The notes beneath the pieces were generated by a model. The model searched no databases. It had not been told where the DNA came from and saw nothing but the letters and a program-made list of their open reading frames with translations. The translations under genes were made by a program, and so were the position numbers. A stretch of 64,000 nucleotides of DNA from Streptococcus parasanguinis (lineage in GTDB: Bacteria; Bacillota; Bacilli; Lactobacillales; Streptococcaceae): positions 62,001-126,000 of the forward strand of contig NZ_CABFMD010000033.1 of the NCBI RefSeq assembly GCF_901875555.1. Direction: 5' to 3'. The stretch's first letter is position 1, and every line of letters begins with the position of its first letter. This document shows, piece after piece, positions 55,663 to 64,000 of the stretch.

Positions 55663-58600
55663 TTATTTTCCAGTAAAGTATTTAACCGCTGATGCAAAGA
55701 GATGTTGATCTTTATTGCCTGGAATATTTTGGAAGAGACCGTCTTCGAAACGTTCTGAGTGACCCATCTTCCCAATAATTTGGCCGTTCTTACCAGTGAT
55801 CCCTTCGATTGCATTGACAGAACCATTTGGATTGTATTTTGAATCCATGCTTGGTTTACCTTCGAAGTCAACATATTGGGTAAAGATTTGACCATTGTCA
55901 CGAAGCTCTGCAAATTCCTCAGCTGTCACGACAAACTTCCCTTCACCATGTGATACTGGGATGGCATGGATGTCACCAACTTCTACTCCGGCAAGCCATG
56001 GTGAATTCGTGTTGGCAATCCGTGTTTCCACCATCTTCGCCACGTGTTGGTTGGCATCATTGTAGAAGAGGGTTGGACTCGTACTGCTTGCATCTTCAAA
56101 GTTACCGTATGGAAGAAGACCTGATTTGACAAGGGCTTGGAATCCGTTACAGATACCAATAATCAAACCACCGCCTTCGATGAAGTGATCAATGGCTGCA
56201 CGCACTTTTTCATTGAGCAAGATATTCACGATGAATTTAGCTGATCCATCTGGTTCATCCGCTGCTGAGAAGCCACCTGCAAAGAAAATAATATTAGCTT
56301 TTTCAATGTTGTCAACCATGGTGTCAACAGACTTGACAATTGCTTCTTCGTTAAGTGTGACAAATGGTACTAAGTTGACTTTGGCACCTTCTTTTTCAAA
56401 GGCCTTTGCTGAATCGTACTCAGAGTTAGTCCCTGGGAATACGGGGATGTAAACCACTGGTGTTTTAACTGTTTCTTTAGCTTTGATAACAGCATCCGAT
56501 GCTACAGCAGGCACTTCTTCCAGTTCAGTTGCTTGTGCAAATTCAGTTGGATAAACCTCTTCCAATTTACCTTGGAAGGCACTGTCAAGTTTGTGTCCAT
56601 CCAGCGTTACACCGTTGACAAGCAGTGTAAAGTCAGCCACTGTTTGTCCAATCTTGGCAACACCTGCAATCTCTTCCGGAGACGTGAAGACGAATCCACC
56701 TAATTGGGCTGTCAAGCTAGTGTCAAGGTCAGCTAATTCGACGTTAGCACCGATATGGTTGCCAAAAGTTGCAAGTGCAAGAGATTCAAGGACACCACCA
56801 TATTTAACAGCAGATGCTGCTGTGACTTTGTGGGTTGCTTGGATGGCTTCAAATTGAGCAAAGTTAGACTTGATCAGATCGAAGTCAATTTCTTGTGCCA
56901 AAGCTTGACCTGGGATGTAATAGATATTTTCACCAGCAGCTTTAAATTCTGGAGAAAGGACCTTATGGCTATCTGCAGTTGTGACACCAAAAGCAACCAA
57001 GGTTGGGGGTACTGTCAATTCTTCAAAGGTACCAGACATAGAGTCTTTCCCACCGATAGATGGCAACCCAAGTTGAATCTGAGCTTCAATGGATCCAAGA
57101 AGAGCAGCTACTGGTTGACCAAAACGCTCTGCTTGTTTATCCATACGCTCGAAGTATTCTTGGTAAGAGAAACGAGCCTTAGACCAGTTGGCACCAGCAG
57201 CAACCAAACGAGCTGTTGCTTCGATGACCGCATAGGCAGCACCATGATATGGAGACCATTCTGCTACATAAGGGTTGAATCCTTGCGCCATAACAGAGGC
57301 AGTTGTTGTCACGCCATGTTGAACTGGCAATTTCTGTACAGAAGCTTCCGTTGGTGTGATTTGGTAACGACCACCCAGTGGGTGATTGACTGTTGAACGG
57401 CCAACTGAGCTATCAAAGATGGTTTGCAACCCTTTTTGACTGGCATGGTTCAGGTCAGCCAAGACTGCAAGCGTATCTGCTTCAAGGGTTTCAGCAGAGG
57501 TTTGACGTTCTTCTGGAAGCTTGACATCCTTGTCAACTACCTTGGCATCTACAACGACACGTACACCATTTGTGTCAAGGAAACGACGTTCCAAATCAAC
57601 GATTGTCTCACCATTCCAGTGCATGACAAGATTTGGTTTTTCCGTCACGGTTGCAACGACAACTGCATCAATATTTTCTTTGTTACATTCAGCAACGAAG
57701 GCATCTACATCTTCTGGACGAACCACCACGGCCATCCGTTCTTGAGATTCAGAGATGGCAATTTCTGTACCATTCAAACCTTGGTATTTCAATGGCACTT
57801 TGTCTAGGTCAATTTCAAGACCATCTGCCAATTCACCGATAGCCACACAGACACCACCAGCACCAAAGTCATTTGATTTCTTGATCAGACGGGTCACTTC
57901 CCCATTACGGAAAAGACGTTGAATCTTACGTTCTTCAATAGCATTCCCTTTTTGGACCTCAGCACCAGCTGTTTCAACAGATTCAACCGTTTGAACTTTA
58001 GAAGAACCTGTCGCACCACCGACACCGTCACGTCCAGTCTTACCACCAAGCAAGATAATCACGTCACCTGCTTCAGGTTTTTCACGGACAACATTTTCCT
58101 TAGGAGCCGCACCGACCACGGCACCTAGCTCCATACGCTTAGCAACGAAACCTGGGTGGAAGTATTCACGAACATAGGTGGTTGCCAAACCAATTTGATT
58201 ACCGTATGAAGAATAGCCGTGAGCTGCTGTTTTAGAAATCACTTGTTGTGGCAATTTCCCAGCGCGAGTCGCTGAAATTGGAGCTGTAATATCACCAGAA
58301 CCTGAGATACGCATGGCTTGGTAAACGTAGGAGCGCCCTGACAATGGGTCACGAATGGCACCACCGATACAAGTAGCCGCTCCACCAAATGGTTCGATTT
58401 CCGTTGGGTGGTTGTGAGTTTCGTTCTTGAACATGAGAAGCCATGGTTCTTTCACACCATTGACATCCACTTCAATTTCAACTGAGCAGGCATTGATTTC
58501 ATCAGACACTTCCATGTCATCCAAACGACCATTGGCACGCTCATAACGACCAAAAATAGTCGCCATATCCATCAAAGTTTGAGGTTTTTCTGTACGTCCC

Positions 58601-59388
58601 AACTCATCACGCATGGCAATATACTTATCATAAGTTGCTTGCAATTGTTTTTGGAATTTAGAAGCTGAGAAGTCGATATTTTTCAACTCAGTCTCGAAAG
58701 TTGTATGACGGCAGTGGTCAGACCAGTAAGTATCCAAAACCTTCAACTCAGTCTCAGTTGGCACACGTCCAATAGACTTGAAGTAATCTTGAATGAAGAG
58801 AAGGTCATCCACTTCCATGGCCAATCCTTGCTCAGCTTTATACTGTGCAAAATCTTCTGCCCTATAAGTTTCAAAGAAATCCAAGTTTGGAATAGTCTTG
58901 TCAGACTCAGAGAAATCCTGTTTCGCAATGCCGACAGTGATGTCTTTGAAACGAGAATCCACTGGGTTCAAGAGGTAGTTTTTGACAGCTTCCAATTCAT
59001 TAGTAGCAATATCCTTGTTAACCAAGTAAAGTTGCGCGGTATTAACCGTCACATTATTTGAGCTACCAAGTAACAGCAAAGCTTCTTGTGAAGAGGCCGC
59101 ACGTTGGTCAAATTGACCAGGTAAGCTTTCGATAGCAAAGAAAGCAACCTTCTCAAGATCAGCCTGAACCGCAGCTTCATCCAAAACAGTATCGGTCACT
59201 TGCTCAGAGAAGATATGTTTTTCTGCACGCGCAAACAAATCCTCTGCCAAACCAAAAACATCGTAAACCTGAATAATCCGAAGATCCTTCAAGGTTTTCA
59301 ACTGAAGATTATGCTGCAATTCTTTTACTAAAGAGTCCGATTTCACACGAAAATCAGCTTTTTTCTCAACGAAAATACGTTTATCCAT
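55663..59388 (-). CDS. purL: FGAM synthase, single-chain
   Basis: 1241 residues, the large fused type found in streptococci and enterobacteria. Synthetase domains (NHPTEIEPFGGAATCIGG; GGKTGRDGVGGAT) are followed by a C-terminal class I glutamine amidotransferase with Cys in GICNGFQAL and His/Glu in SHGEGKF. I chose MDKRIFVEKK. Confidence 0.97.
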   Translation of the reverse strand: MDKRIFVEKKADFRVKSDSLVKELQHNLQLKTLKDLRIIQVYDVFGLAEDLFARAEKHIFSEQVTDTVLDEAAVQADLEKVAFFAIESLPGQFDQRAASSQEALLLLGSSNNVTVNTAQLYLVNKDIATNELEAVKNYLLNPVDSRFKDITVGIAKQDFSESDKTIPNLDFFETYRAEDFAQYKAEQGLAMEVDDLLFIQDYFKSIGRVPTETELKVLDTYWSDHCRHTTFETELKNIDFSASKFQKQLQATYDKYIAMRDELGRTEKPQTLMDMATIFGRYERANGRLDDMEVSDEINACSVEIEVDVNGVKEPWLLMFKNETHNHPTEIEPFGGAATCIGGAIRDPLSGRSYVYQAMRISGSGDITAPISATRAGKLPQQVISKTAAHGYSSYGNQIGLATTYVREYFHPGFVAKRMELGAVVGAAPKENVVREKPEAGDVIILLGGKTGRDGVGGATGSSKVQTVESVETAGAEVQKGNAIEERKIQRLFRNGEVTRLIKKSNDFGAGGVCVAIGELADGLEIDLDKVPLKYQGLNGTEIAISESQERMAVVVRPEDVDAFVAECNKENIDAVVVATVTEKPNLVMHWNGETIVDLERRFLDTNGVRVVVDAKVVDKDVKLPEERQTSAETLEADTLAVLADLNHASQKGLQTIFDSSVGRSTVNHPLGGRYQITPTEASVQKLPVQHGVTTTASVMAQGFNPYVAEWSPYHGAAYAVIEATARLVAAGANWSKARFSYQEYFERMDKQAERFGQPVAALLGSIEAQIQLGLPSIGGKDSMSGTFEELTVPPTLVAFGVTTADSHKVLSPEFKAAGENIYYIPGQALAQEIDFDLIKSNFAQFEAIQATHKVTAASAVKYGGVLESLALATFGNHIGANVELADLDTSLTAQLGGFVFTSPEEIAGVAKIGQTVADFTLLVNGVTLDGHKLDSAFQGKLEEVYPTEFAQATELEEVPAVASDAVIKAKETVKTPVVYIPVFPGTNSEYDSAKAFEKEGAKVNLVPFVTLNEEAIVKSVDTMVDNIEKANIIFFAGGFSAADEPDGSAKFIVNILLNEKVRAAIDHFIEGGGLIIGICNGFQALVKSGLLPYGNFEDASSTSPTLFYNDANQHVAKMVETRIANTNSPWLAGVEVGDIHAIPVSHGEGKFVVTAEEFAELRDNGQIFTQYVDFEGKPSMDSKYNPNGSVNAIEGITGKNGQIIGKMGHSERFEDGLFQNIPGNKDQHLFASAVKYFTGK

Positions 59389-59451
59389 TTTATTTCCTTT
59401 AATTCTATTCAAATAGGTTATTGAAGACGAAGGTTTTCCGTTTCAAACAAT

Positions 59452-60159
59452 TTACTCCAAGCCCTGTAATTTTTCCAATACAACTTCATAAACATCTGTC
59501 AGACTTCCCAGATCCCTACGGAAAACATCCTTGTCCATATGGTGGCCTTCCGCATCCCAAAGTCGGCAATTATCTGGAGAGAATTCATCTGCCAAGATGA
59601 TCTTACCATCCTTATCAAAACCAAATTCCAATTTGAAGTCAATCAAACGAAGACCGATTTGTGCAAACCAATCCTTCAACAACTCATTGATACGGCGTGT
59701 TTTTGCCTTGATATAAGCAATTTGTTCATCATTGGCAACACCCAAGAATTTCACGTGTTCGTCGTTGATAAACGGATCATCCAGTTCATCATTTTTATAG
59801 TAAAATTCAACGATTGGAGTTTCCAATTCCAACCCTTCTTCAACGCCAAAACGCTTTGAAAATGAACCCGCCGTCACGTTCCGAAGGACAACCTCCAAAG
59901 GGATAATTTTCACTTTTTTATTGAGTTGTTCAGTGTCAGAAATACGCTTGATAAAGTGTGTTGCCACACCTGCAGCATTCAATTTTTCAAAAATAAGAGA
60001 CGAAATCTGATTATTCAGCACACCTTTCCCCTTAATGGTCTCCTTACGAGCCCCATTTAGCATGGTTGCTTGGTCCTTATAGACCGACTTAATCACATGT
60101 TCGTCTTCAGTAGTATAGATATCCTTAGCTTTTCCAGTATAAATTAGTTGATTGTTCAT
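59452..60159 (-). CDS. purC: SAICAR synthase
   Basis: 235 residues. It opens [24 protein letters not shown] and [21 protein letters not shown] are typical. It is the first gene of the purC-L-F-M-N-H run and lies just below the promoter and PurBox-like sites. Confidence 0.97.
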   Translation of the reverse strand: MNNQLIYTGKAKDIYTTEDEHVIKSVYKDQATMLNGARKETIKGKGVLNNQISSLIFEKLNAAGVATHFIKRISDTEQLNKKVKIIPLEVVLRNVTAGSFSKRFGVEEGLELETPIVEFYYKNDELDDPFINDEHVKFLGVANDEQIAYIKAKTRRINELLKDWFAQIGLRLIDFKLEFGFDKDGKIILADEFSPDNCRLWDAEGHHMDKDVFRRDLGSLTDVYEVVLEKLQGLE

Positions 60160-60192
60160 GATTTTGTTCGCCTTTCGTATTTTATCACCTAC

Positions 60193-60221
60193 ATTCTATC
60201 ATACAAAAAGTGCATTTTCAA
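60193..60221 (-). promoter_or_regulatory. purC operon promoter
   Basis: Minus strand: TTGAAA, 17-bp spacer, TAGAAT. Confidence 0.75.
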
Positions 60222-60224
60222 TAA

Positions 60225-60257
60225 ATTTCCGTACAATATAGGCAAAATCCGAATGAA
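60225..60257. promoter_or_regulatory. Two PurBox-like sites upstream of purC
   Basis: ATTTCCGTACAAT (60225-60237) has one mismatch to AWWWCCGAACWWT. AAATCCGAATGAA lies exactly 20 bp further upstream, centre to centre. The position just upstream of the -35 suits PurR-dependent activation. Confidence 0.6.
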
Positions 60258-60263
60258 AAGGAC

Positions 60264-60305
60264 AGAAAAAAAGACCACCCAGAATAATCTCTGAACGATC
60301 CATTT
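60264..60305 (-). terminator. Terminator of the araT-recO-plsX-acpP operon
   Basis: Minus-strand GATC...CAGA pairs with TCTG...GGTC, followed by seven Ts. Confidence 0.6.
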
Positions 60306-60309
60306 TTCA

Positions 60310-60558
60310 TTAGTGACCAGCAGTTCGTTTTTCAATATAATCTACAACATCCCCAACCGTGTTGAATTCATCAATCACCTTATCTGGGATTTCCAATTGG
60401 TATTCATCTTCCAACTCGATGATAAATTCCATCAATTCAACGGAGTCTGCCTGTAAATCCTTGCGCAAATCCAACTCCAAAGATACTTGGAAATCCGCCC
60501 CTTTGCGGTCTTTGAGATAAGATTCGATCGTAGCTAAAATGTCTTTTTTTGAACCCAT
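60310..60558 (-). CDS. acpP: Acyl carrier protein
   Basis: 82 residues, acidic. The phosphopantetheine Ser is in QADSVELMEF (DSV instead of the usual DSL), which is typical of the second streptococcal ACP that sits with plsX rather than in the fab cluster. It starts 3 bp after plsX. Confidence 0.92.
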   Translation of the reverse strand: MGSKKDILATIESYLKDRKGADFQVSLELDLRKDLQADSVELMEFIIELEDEYQLEIPDKVIDEFNTVGDVVDYIEKRTAGH

Positions 60559-60561
60559 ATA

Positions 60562-61557
60562 TTACTCCTCCTTTGATAATTCCTTCACTGATTTTCCAAC
60601 AACATCCGTCTCTAACATGGTTCGAATCTGACGAATGGTGCTATAGACCGCTTTCGCATCACTTGAACCATGCGTTTTGACAACAGGTGCTTGAAGGCCA
60701 AACAAGACTGCTCCTCCAACATCTGAGAAATCCAAGGTTTGCTTCAATGATTTCAGCCGATCCTTGAGCAAGAAAGCTCCTAGTTTCGCCTTCCAGTTTC
60801 CAGTGGCGATCGCTTGCTTCAATTGCTTCAAGATGCCAAAAGCTGTCCCTTCCATGGTTTTCAAGACAGCGTTTCCCGTGAAACCATCCGCCACAACAAC
60901 ATCAGCAACGCCATCCATCAAGTCACGCGCTTCCACGTTTCCAATAAAATGAATGGACTCATCCTCAGACAGCAATTGATAGGTTTCCTTGCGCAAAGGA
61001 TCTCCCTTGCTTGCTTCTGTCCCATTATTCAATAGACCCACGCGCGGTTTTTGAATTCCACGCACATTTTCCGCATAGTAAGATCCCATTACAGCATACT
61101 GATGCAAGTGCTCCGGTGTATTTTCCGCATTGGCACCTAAGTCCAGCATATCATAACCACGCCCATCAACTGTTGGAAGTGTCGACATCAAGCCAGGGCG
61201 TTCCACCCCTTTGATGCGGCCAACGATAAAGAAACCAGCCGCTAACAAGGCACCTGTATTTCCCGCAGATAGCATGGCATCCACAACCCCAGTCTTCACA
61301 TCTTTAGCTGCCAAGACCATCGAAGCCTGCTTCTTCCGACGAATGGCACGCGTTGGCTCATCATCTGAATCGATTTTTTCTTCTGTGTGCACAATGGACA
61401 CACGTTCCGTCGCTGTCAAATAGTTCTTAATTTTTGCTTCATCGCCATACAAGACAATTTCGATATCATTAAAATCACGAATGGCTTGATTCACGCCTTC
61501 TACTAAGGCTTGAGGTGCATTGTCGCCCCCCATTGCATCTACTGCAATTTTTTTCAT
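60562..61557 (-). CDS. plsX: Phosphate acyltransferase PlsX
   Basis: 331 residues. [14 protein letters not shown] at the start; [17 protein letters not shown] [13 protein letters not shown] and [14 protein letters not shown] later. It makes acyl-phosphate from acyl-ACP for phospholipid synthesis. It overlaps recO by 4 bp. Confidence 0.96.
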   Translation of the reverse strand: MKKIAVDAMGGDNAPQALVEGVNQAIRDFNDIEIVLYGDEAKIKNYLTATERVSIVHTEEKIDSDDEPTRAIRRKKQASMVLAAKDVKTGVVDAMLSAGNTGALLAAGFFIVGRIKGVERPGLMSTLPTVDGRGYDMLDLGANAENTPEHLHQYAVMGSYYAENVRGIQKPRVGLLNNGTEASKGDPLRKETYQLLSEDESIHFIGNVEARDLMDGVADVVVADGFTGNAVLKTMEGTAFGILKQLKQAIATGNWKAKLGAFLLKDRLKSLKQTLDFSDVGGAVLFGLQAPVVKTHGSSDAKAVYSTIRQIRTMLETDVVGKSVKELSKEE

Positions 61558-62333
61558 GTTTCACCTCCAGATGAATCTTTCATAATCGCTCCCCAATCAC
61601 TCAAGGAGTCGATAAACTTTTTAGCTTTTAAATGGATCCCTACATACTCCTCATACAACTGATCCATCGCCTGACGTAGAGCTACTTTCATATCTGTTTG
61701 TAGGGAAATCGTCTCTAACTCACTGAATCGTACCGCTTGAAATTGATCCAATAAATAGAGAACATTTGGATGCCAGTGGGCACGCCTCTCATCCTGATCA
61801 TAATGGTCTGGGCAAAGCACTCCGCTATACCGGAAGGAATAATCAAAAGGAAGACCAACCCGATGGCAGAAACAACATTCATGCAGGTTCAAGACAACCC
61901 CAAACCGCGAAAGGATCTGAATCTCAAAAATATTGGTCAAAACCTCATAATCCAAGCCTTCTTCCATCAAAGACAAGGTCTTCTCCAAAAAAGCAAACAA
62001 GGCTGGATCTACCTGATTATCCTGAATACTGGCATCCGCAAGCGCCAAAACATAGGTCGCATAAGAAAGGGCAAAAAGATCTGCATTGATTTTCTTATAA
62101 ACCTGCACATCTTGAACATCATCGATATAACTCAGCCCATCATCATTGATTTTCAGCAACATATCTGCCGTAACCAAGGGCTGCAACACAGGATTTAACC
62201 GCGATTTACCAGCATGTTTCACAAAAAACATCCGCTTACCCGATTTCTCCGTGAAGATCTTGACCAATTTATCATCCTCACGAAAATCCCGATTATACAG
62301 CACAATGCCCCGGGTCTCAATTGACTCCAGCAT
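61554..62333 (-). CDS. recO: DNA repair protein RecO
   Basis: 259 residues. OB-fold N-terminus ([21 protein letters not shown]) and helical C-terminus with ECCFCHR and a further Cys in VLCPDH, which could bind zinc. It loads RecA with RecF/RecR. It overlaps araT by 17 bp. Confidence 0.94.
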   Translation of the reverse strand: MLESIETRGIVLYNRDFREDDKLVKIFTEKSGKRMFFVKHAGKSRLNPVLQPLVTADMLLKINDDGLSYIDDVQDVQVYKKINADLFALSYATYVLALADASIQDNQVDPALFAFLEKTLSLMEEGLDYEVLTNIFEIQILSRFGVVLNLHECCFCHRVGLPFDYSFRYSGVLCPDHYDQDERRAHWHPNVLYLLDQFQAVRFSELETISLQTDMKVALRQAMDQLYEEYVGIHLKAKKFIDSLSDWGAIMKDSSGGET

Positions 62334-63498
62334 GTTCTTCCATGTACTCCTTCAAGCGTTTCATAGCTTCCTTGATCACTTCCATACTGGCCGCATACGA
62401 CAAGCGCACATAGCCTTCGCCGTATTGACCAAAAGCAGCCCCCGGAATAAAGGCAACTGCTTTTTCACGCGCAAAATCTTGCAAGAAAGCAAAGGAATCC
62501 TGATTGTAACCAGCTGGGATTTTAGCAAAAATATAAAAGGCTCCATCTGGCTTAATCATCTCAAACCCAAGTGCGGACATCTTTTCAATAATATAATCCC
62601 GACGTTTCACATATTCCTTCTTCATCGGTTCCGCATCATCCCGACCAGCAGTCAAGGCCTCAATCGCAGCATACTGGTTCATGGTTCCAGCAGCAGTAAC
62701 CAAATACTGATGGCTCTTGATCAATTGCGCTGTTAATACAGCAGGCGCAAAGATAAAGCCAAGCCGCCAACCCGTCATGGCATGAGATTTGGACAAGCCA
62801 TTGATGACAATGGTCTGCTCAGGAATAAATTCTGCCATAGAAACATGCGCTTTTCCTGTATAAGTCAACTCGGAATAAACTTCATCACAGACAACAAAAA
62901 CTTCATATTTTTTCAAGACCTCAGCCAATTCCGCCATCTGCTCCCGCGAATAGGTGACCCCTGTCGGATTGGCTGGATAATTGAGAACAACTGCCTTCAG
63001 CTTGTCTCCTTGCTCCACAATAGCTTTTTCCAACTTTTCAGGTGTCAAAATAAATTGATCCGCCGTCGTATCAATTTCAACAACATCCGCTCCAACTAGA
63101 TTCACAATAGGCTCATAACCCGGATAAGCCGGTGCAGGAAGAAGCACCACATCCCCAGGTTCCAAGATTGCCGTTAAGGTTGCGGATAAAGCTTCTGTCG
63201 CCCCAATCGTGACCAAAATCTCATCTTCCGGACGATAGTGAAGACCATATTTATCAGCCACAAATTGACTCGCAGCCTCACGCAAAGCCAGTAAACCACT
63301 CATCCCAGTATAATGGCTAAAATTCGCATCAATCGCAGCTTTCCCCGCCTCTTTGACATGTTCTGGAGTCGTAAAATCCGGTTCCCCCAACGTCAAACGC
63401 AAGACCCCAGGAATCGAAGAAATCGATTGGTCAAACTGACGAATCAAAGAAACTTCAATCCGATTGAGATTTTTATTAAACCGTTTCGTTAAATCCAT
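62317..63498 (-). CDS. araT: PLP-dependent aromatic/branched aminotransferase
   Basis: 393 residues, fold type I. The PLP Lys is in [27 protein letters not shown] and [11 protein letters not shown] are conserved. It transaminates aromatic amino acids by family assignment. First gene of the recO-plsX-acpP operon. RBS GGAGGTG, and a TATAAT -10 about 35 bp upstream. Confidence 0.9.
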   Translation of the reverse strand: MDLTKRFNKNLNRIEVSLIRQFDQSISSIPGVLRLTLGEPDFTTPEHVKEAGKAAIDANFSHYTGMSGLLALREAASQFVADKYGLHYRPEDEILVTIGATEALSATLTAILEPGDVVLLPAPAYPGYEPIVNLVGADVVEIDTTADQFILTPEKLEKAIVEQGDKLKAVVLNYPANPTGVTYSREQMAELAEVLKKYEVFVVCDEVYSELTYTGKAHVSMAEFIPEQTIVINGLSKSHAMTGWRLGFIFAPAVLTAQLIKSHQYLVTAAGTMNQYAAIEALTAGRDDAEPMKKEYVKRRDYIIEKMSALGFEMIKPDGAFYIFAKIPAGYNQDSFAFLQDFAREKAVAFIPGAAFGQYGEGYVRLSYAASMEVIKEAMKRLKEYMEEHAGVN

Positions 63499-63612
63499 AA
63501 TCCACCTCCAAAAACAATTATATTCATTATACTATAAATAGAACTCCATCGCAAAAGAACAGGTAAACAAAAAGGCCCCACTTAAGATTTTCCCATACAA
63601 TAGGTCAAATTT

Positions 63613-63620
63613 TACGAATT
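63613..63620 (+). promoter_or_regulatory. Com-box-like site, TACGAATT
   Basis: One mismatch to TACGAATA, 33 nt before the start codon. It is followed by TATAAGTGAGAACTACTAAA, a near-copy of the sequence after the com-box at 49.68 kb. Confidence 0.6.
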
Positions 63621-63652
63621 ATATAAGTGAGAACTACTAAAGGAGAACACTT

Positions 63653-64000
63653 ATGCCCACTCAACTCAGACACCCAGATCTATCCCCAACCATGGACTTA
63701 ATTGCCAAAAAGATCTTCCACAAACAACACCTAACAGCCGATTTCATCCGAAGCGTCCTTAATATTCCCGTTATTTCCGTTGAAATACTCGATGGCACCC
63801 AGATTCAATTAGCCGAATATGACCATCCAAATTTCTATACAGCCGTAGATGTTTGCGCTAAACTTGAAGACGGTACACAAGTGATTATTGAAGTTCAAGT
63901 TACTAAACAGCGCTCATTTTTCAATCGTATGCTTGCCTATTTAGCCAATCAAATTACTGATAACTTAAAACGTTTAAAAACCGATCAAAATAAGACCCAC
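63653..64000 (+). CDS. Rpn/PD-(D/E)XK nuclease family protein, 3' end outside the window
   Basis: 116 codons are visible, open to the window end. DLSPTMDLIAKKIFHKQH near the start and TAVDVCAKLEDGTQVIIEVQV (Asp...Glu-x-Gln) match the nuclease core of the Rpn/PDDEXK_2 group, once annotated as transposases. Rpn enzymes promote recombination in studied cases. RBS AAAGGAG. The com-box-like promoter suggests competence control. I cannot tell whether the gene is intact. Confidence 0.8.
   Translation, partial: MPTQLRHPDLSPTMDLIAKKIFHKQHLTADFIRSVLNIPVISVEILDGTQIQLAEYDHPNFYTAVDVCAKLEDGTQVIIEVQVTKQRSFFNRMLAYLANQITDNLKRLKTDQNKTH

Noticed and set aside
60160..60309. Purine riboswitch upstream of purC
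   Set aside because: The leader is about 30 nt, too short for an aptamer; the PurBox-like sites explain regulation better.
63653..64000. Rpn-like gene as an insertion-sequence transposase
   Set aside because: No terminal inverted repeats or target duplication are visible, and this PD-(D/E)XK group is now regarded as nuclease rather than transposase.

Overview
The window looks like chromosomal DNA of an oral viridans streptococcus of the mitis/sanguinis group. The protein sequences are streptococcal throughout. Three gene orders also match arrangements I know from Streptococcus: V-type ATPase next to a sialic acid (nan) cluster; galM-agaS-PTS-bgaC with a divergent GntR regulator next to purB; and araT-recO-plsX-acpP next to purC...purH. 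A Streptococcus parasanguinis-like species is a plausible guess, but the sequence alone does not fix the species.

Layout. 1-5.3 kb: hairpin repeat arrays, a two-TM protein, an Rgg-type regulator, a CiaR-type small RNA, a CynX/NimT-like MFS transporter and a secreted LysM protein with a WalR-type box upstream. 5.5-14.9 kb: a nine-subunit V-type ATPase operon on the minus strand with a GNAT acetyltransferase gene embedded in it. The c-ring sequence predicts Na+ coupling. 15-22.2 kb: sialic acid uptake and breakdown (SSS symporter, YhcH/NanQ-type protein, nanA, nanE, ROK kinase) with two RpiR regulators; no sialidase lies in the window. 22.2-24.8 kb: an AT-rich island with an RRNPP-like HTH/TPR regulator, a 16-residue hydrophobic micro-ORF, a Sec-secreted four-cysteine small protein and a thioredoxin-fold lipoprotein. 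This is the best candidate for an undescribed system. 24.8-31.2 kb: two alcohol dehydrogenase genes (adhA-like and adhE), both with CcpA (cre) and Rex-type sites, flanking a coupled three-gene operon of unknown helical proteins and a membrane-anchored unknown. 31.4-35.8 kb: OatA-like acyltransferase, MORN protein, LMW phosphatase, nucleotidyltransferase and ruvB. 35.9-36.3 kb: an inverted copy of the small RNA plus hairpin array. 36.4-44 kb: the bgaC beta-galactosidase/mannose-family PTS operon with its GntR regulator. 44.4-60.2 kb: purine biosynthesis (purB, K, E, D, H, N, M, F, L, C), interrupted by a plus-strand LytF-like Bsp-repeat/CHAP murein hydrolase that has a competence (ComX) box. 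60.3-63.5 kb: acpP, plsX, recO, araT. The window ends inside a plus-strand Rpn/PD-(D/E)XK nuclease gene whose upstream region shares an extended com-box-like motif with the CHAP gene.

How the parts fit. Most genes are on the minus strand in long operons with overlapping or closely spaced genes. The themes are host-glycan use (sialic acid, terminal galactose), ion homeostasis, fermentative NADH re-oxidation, and purine and lipid supply. Envelope and competence functions are tied in by recognisable sites for CiaR, WalR, Rex, CcpA and ComX. All regulatory sites were read by eye and are predictions.
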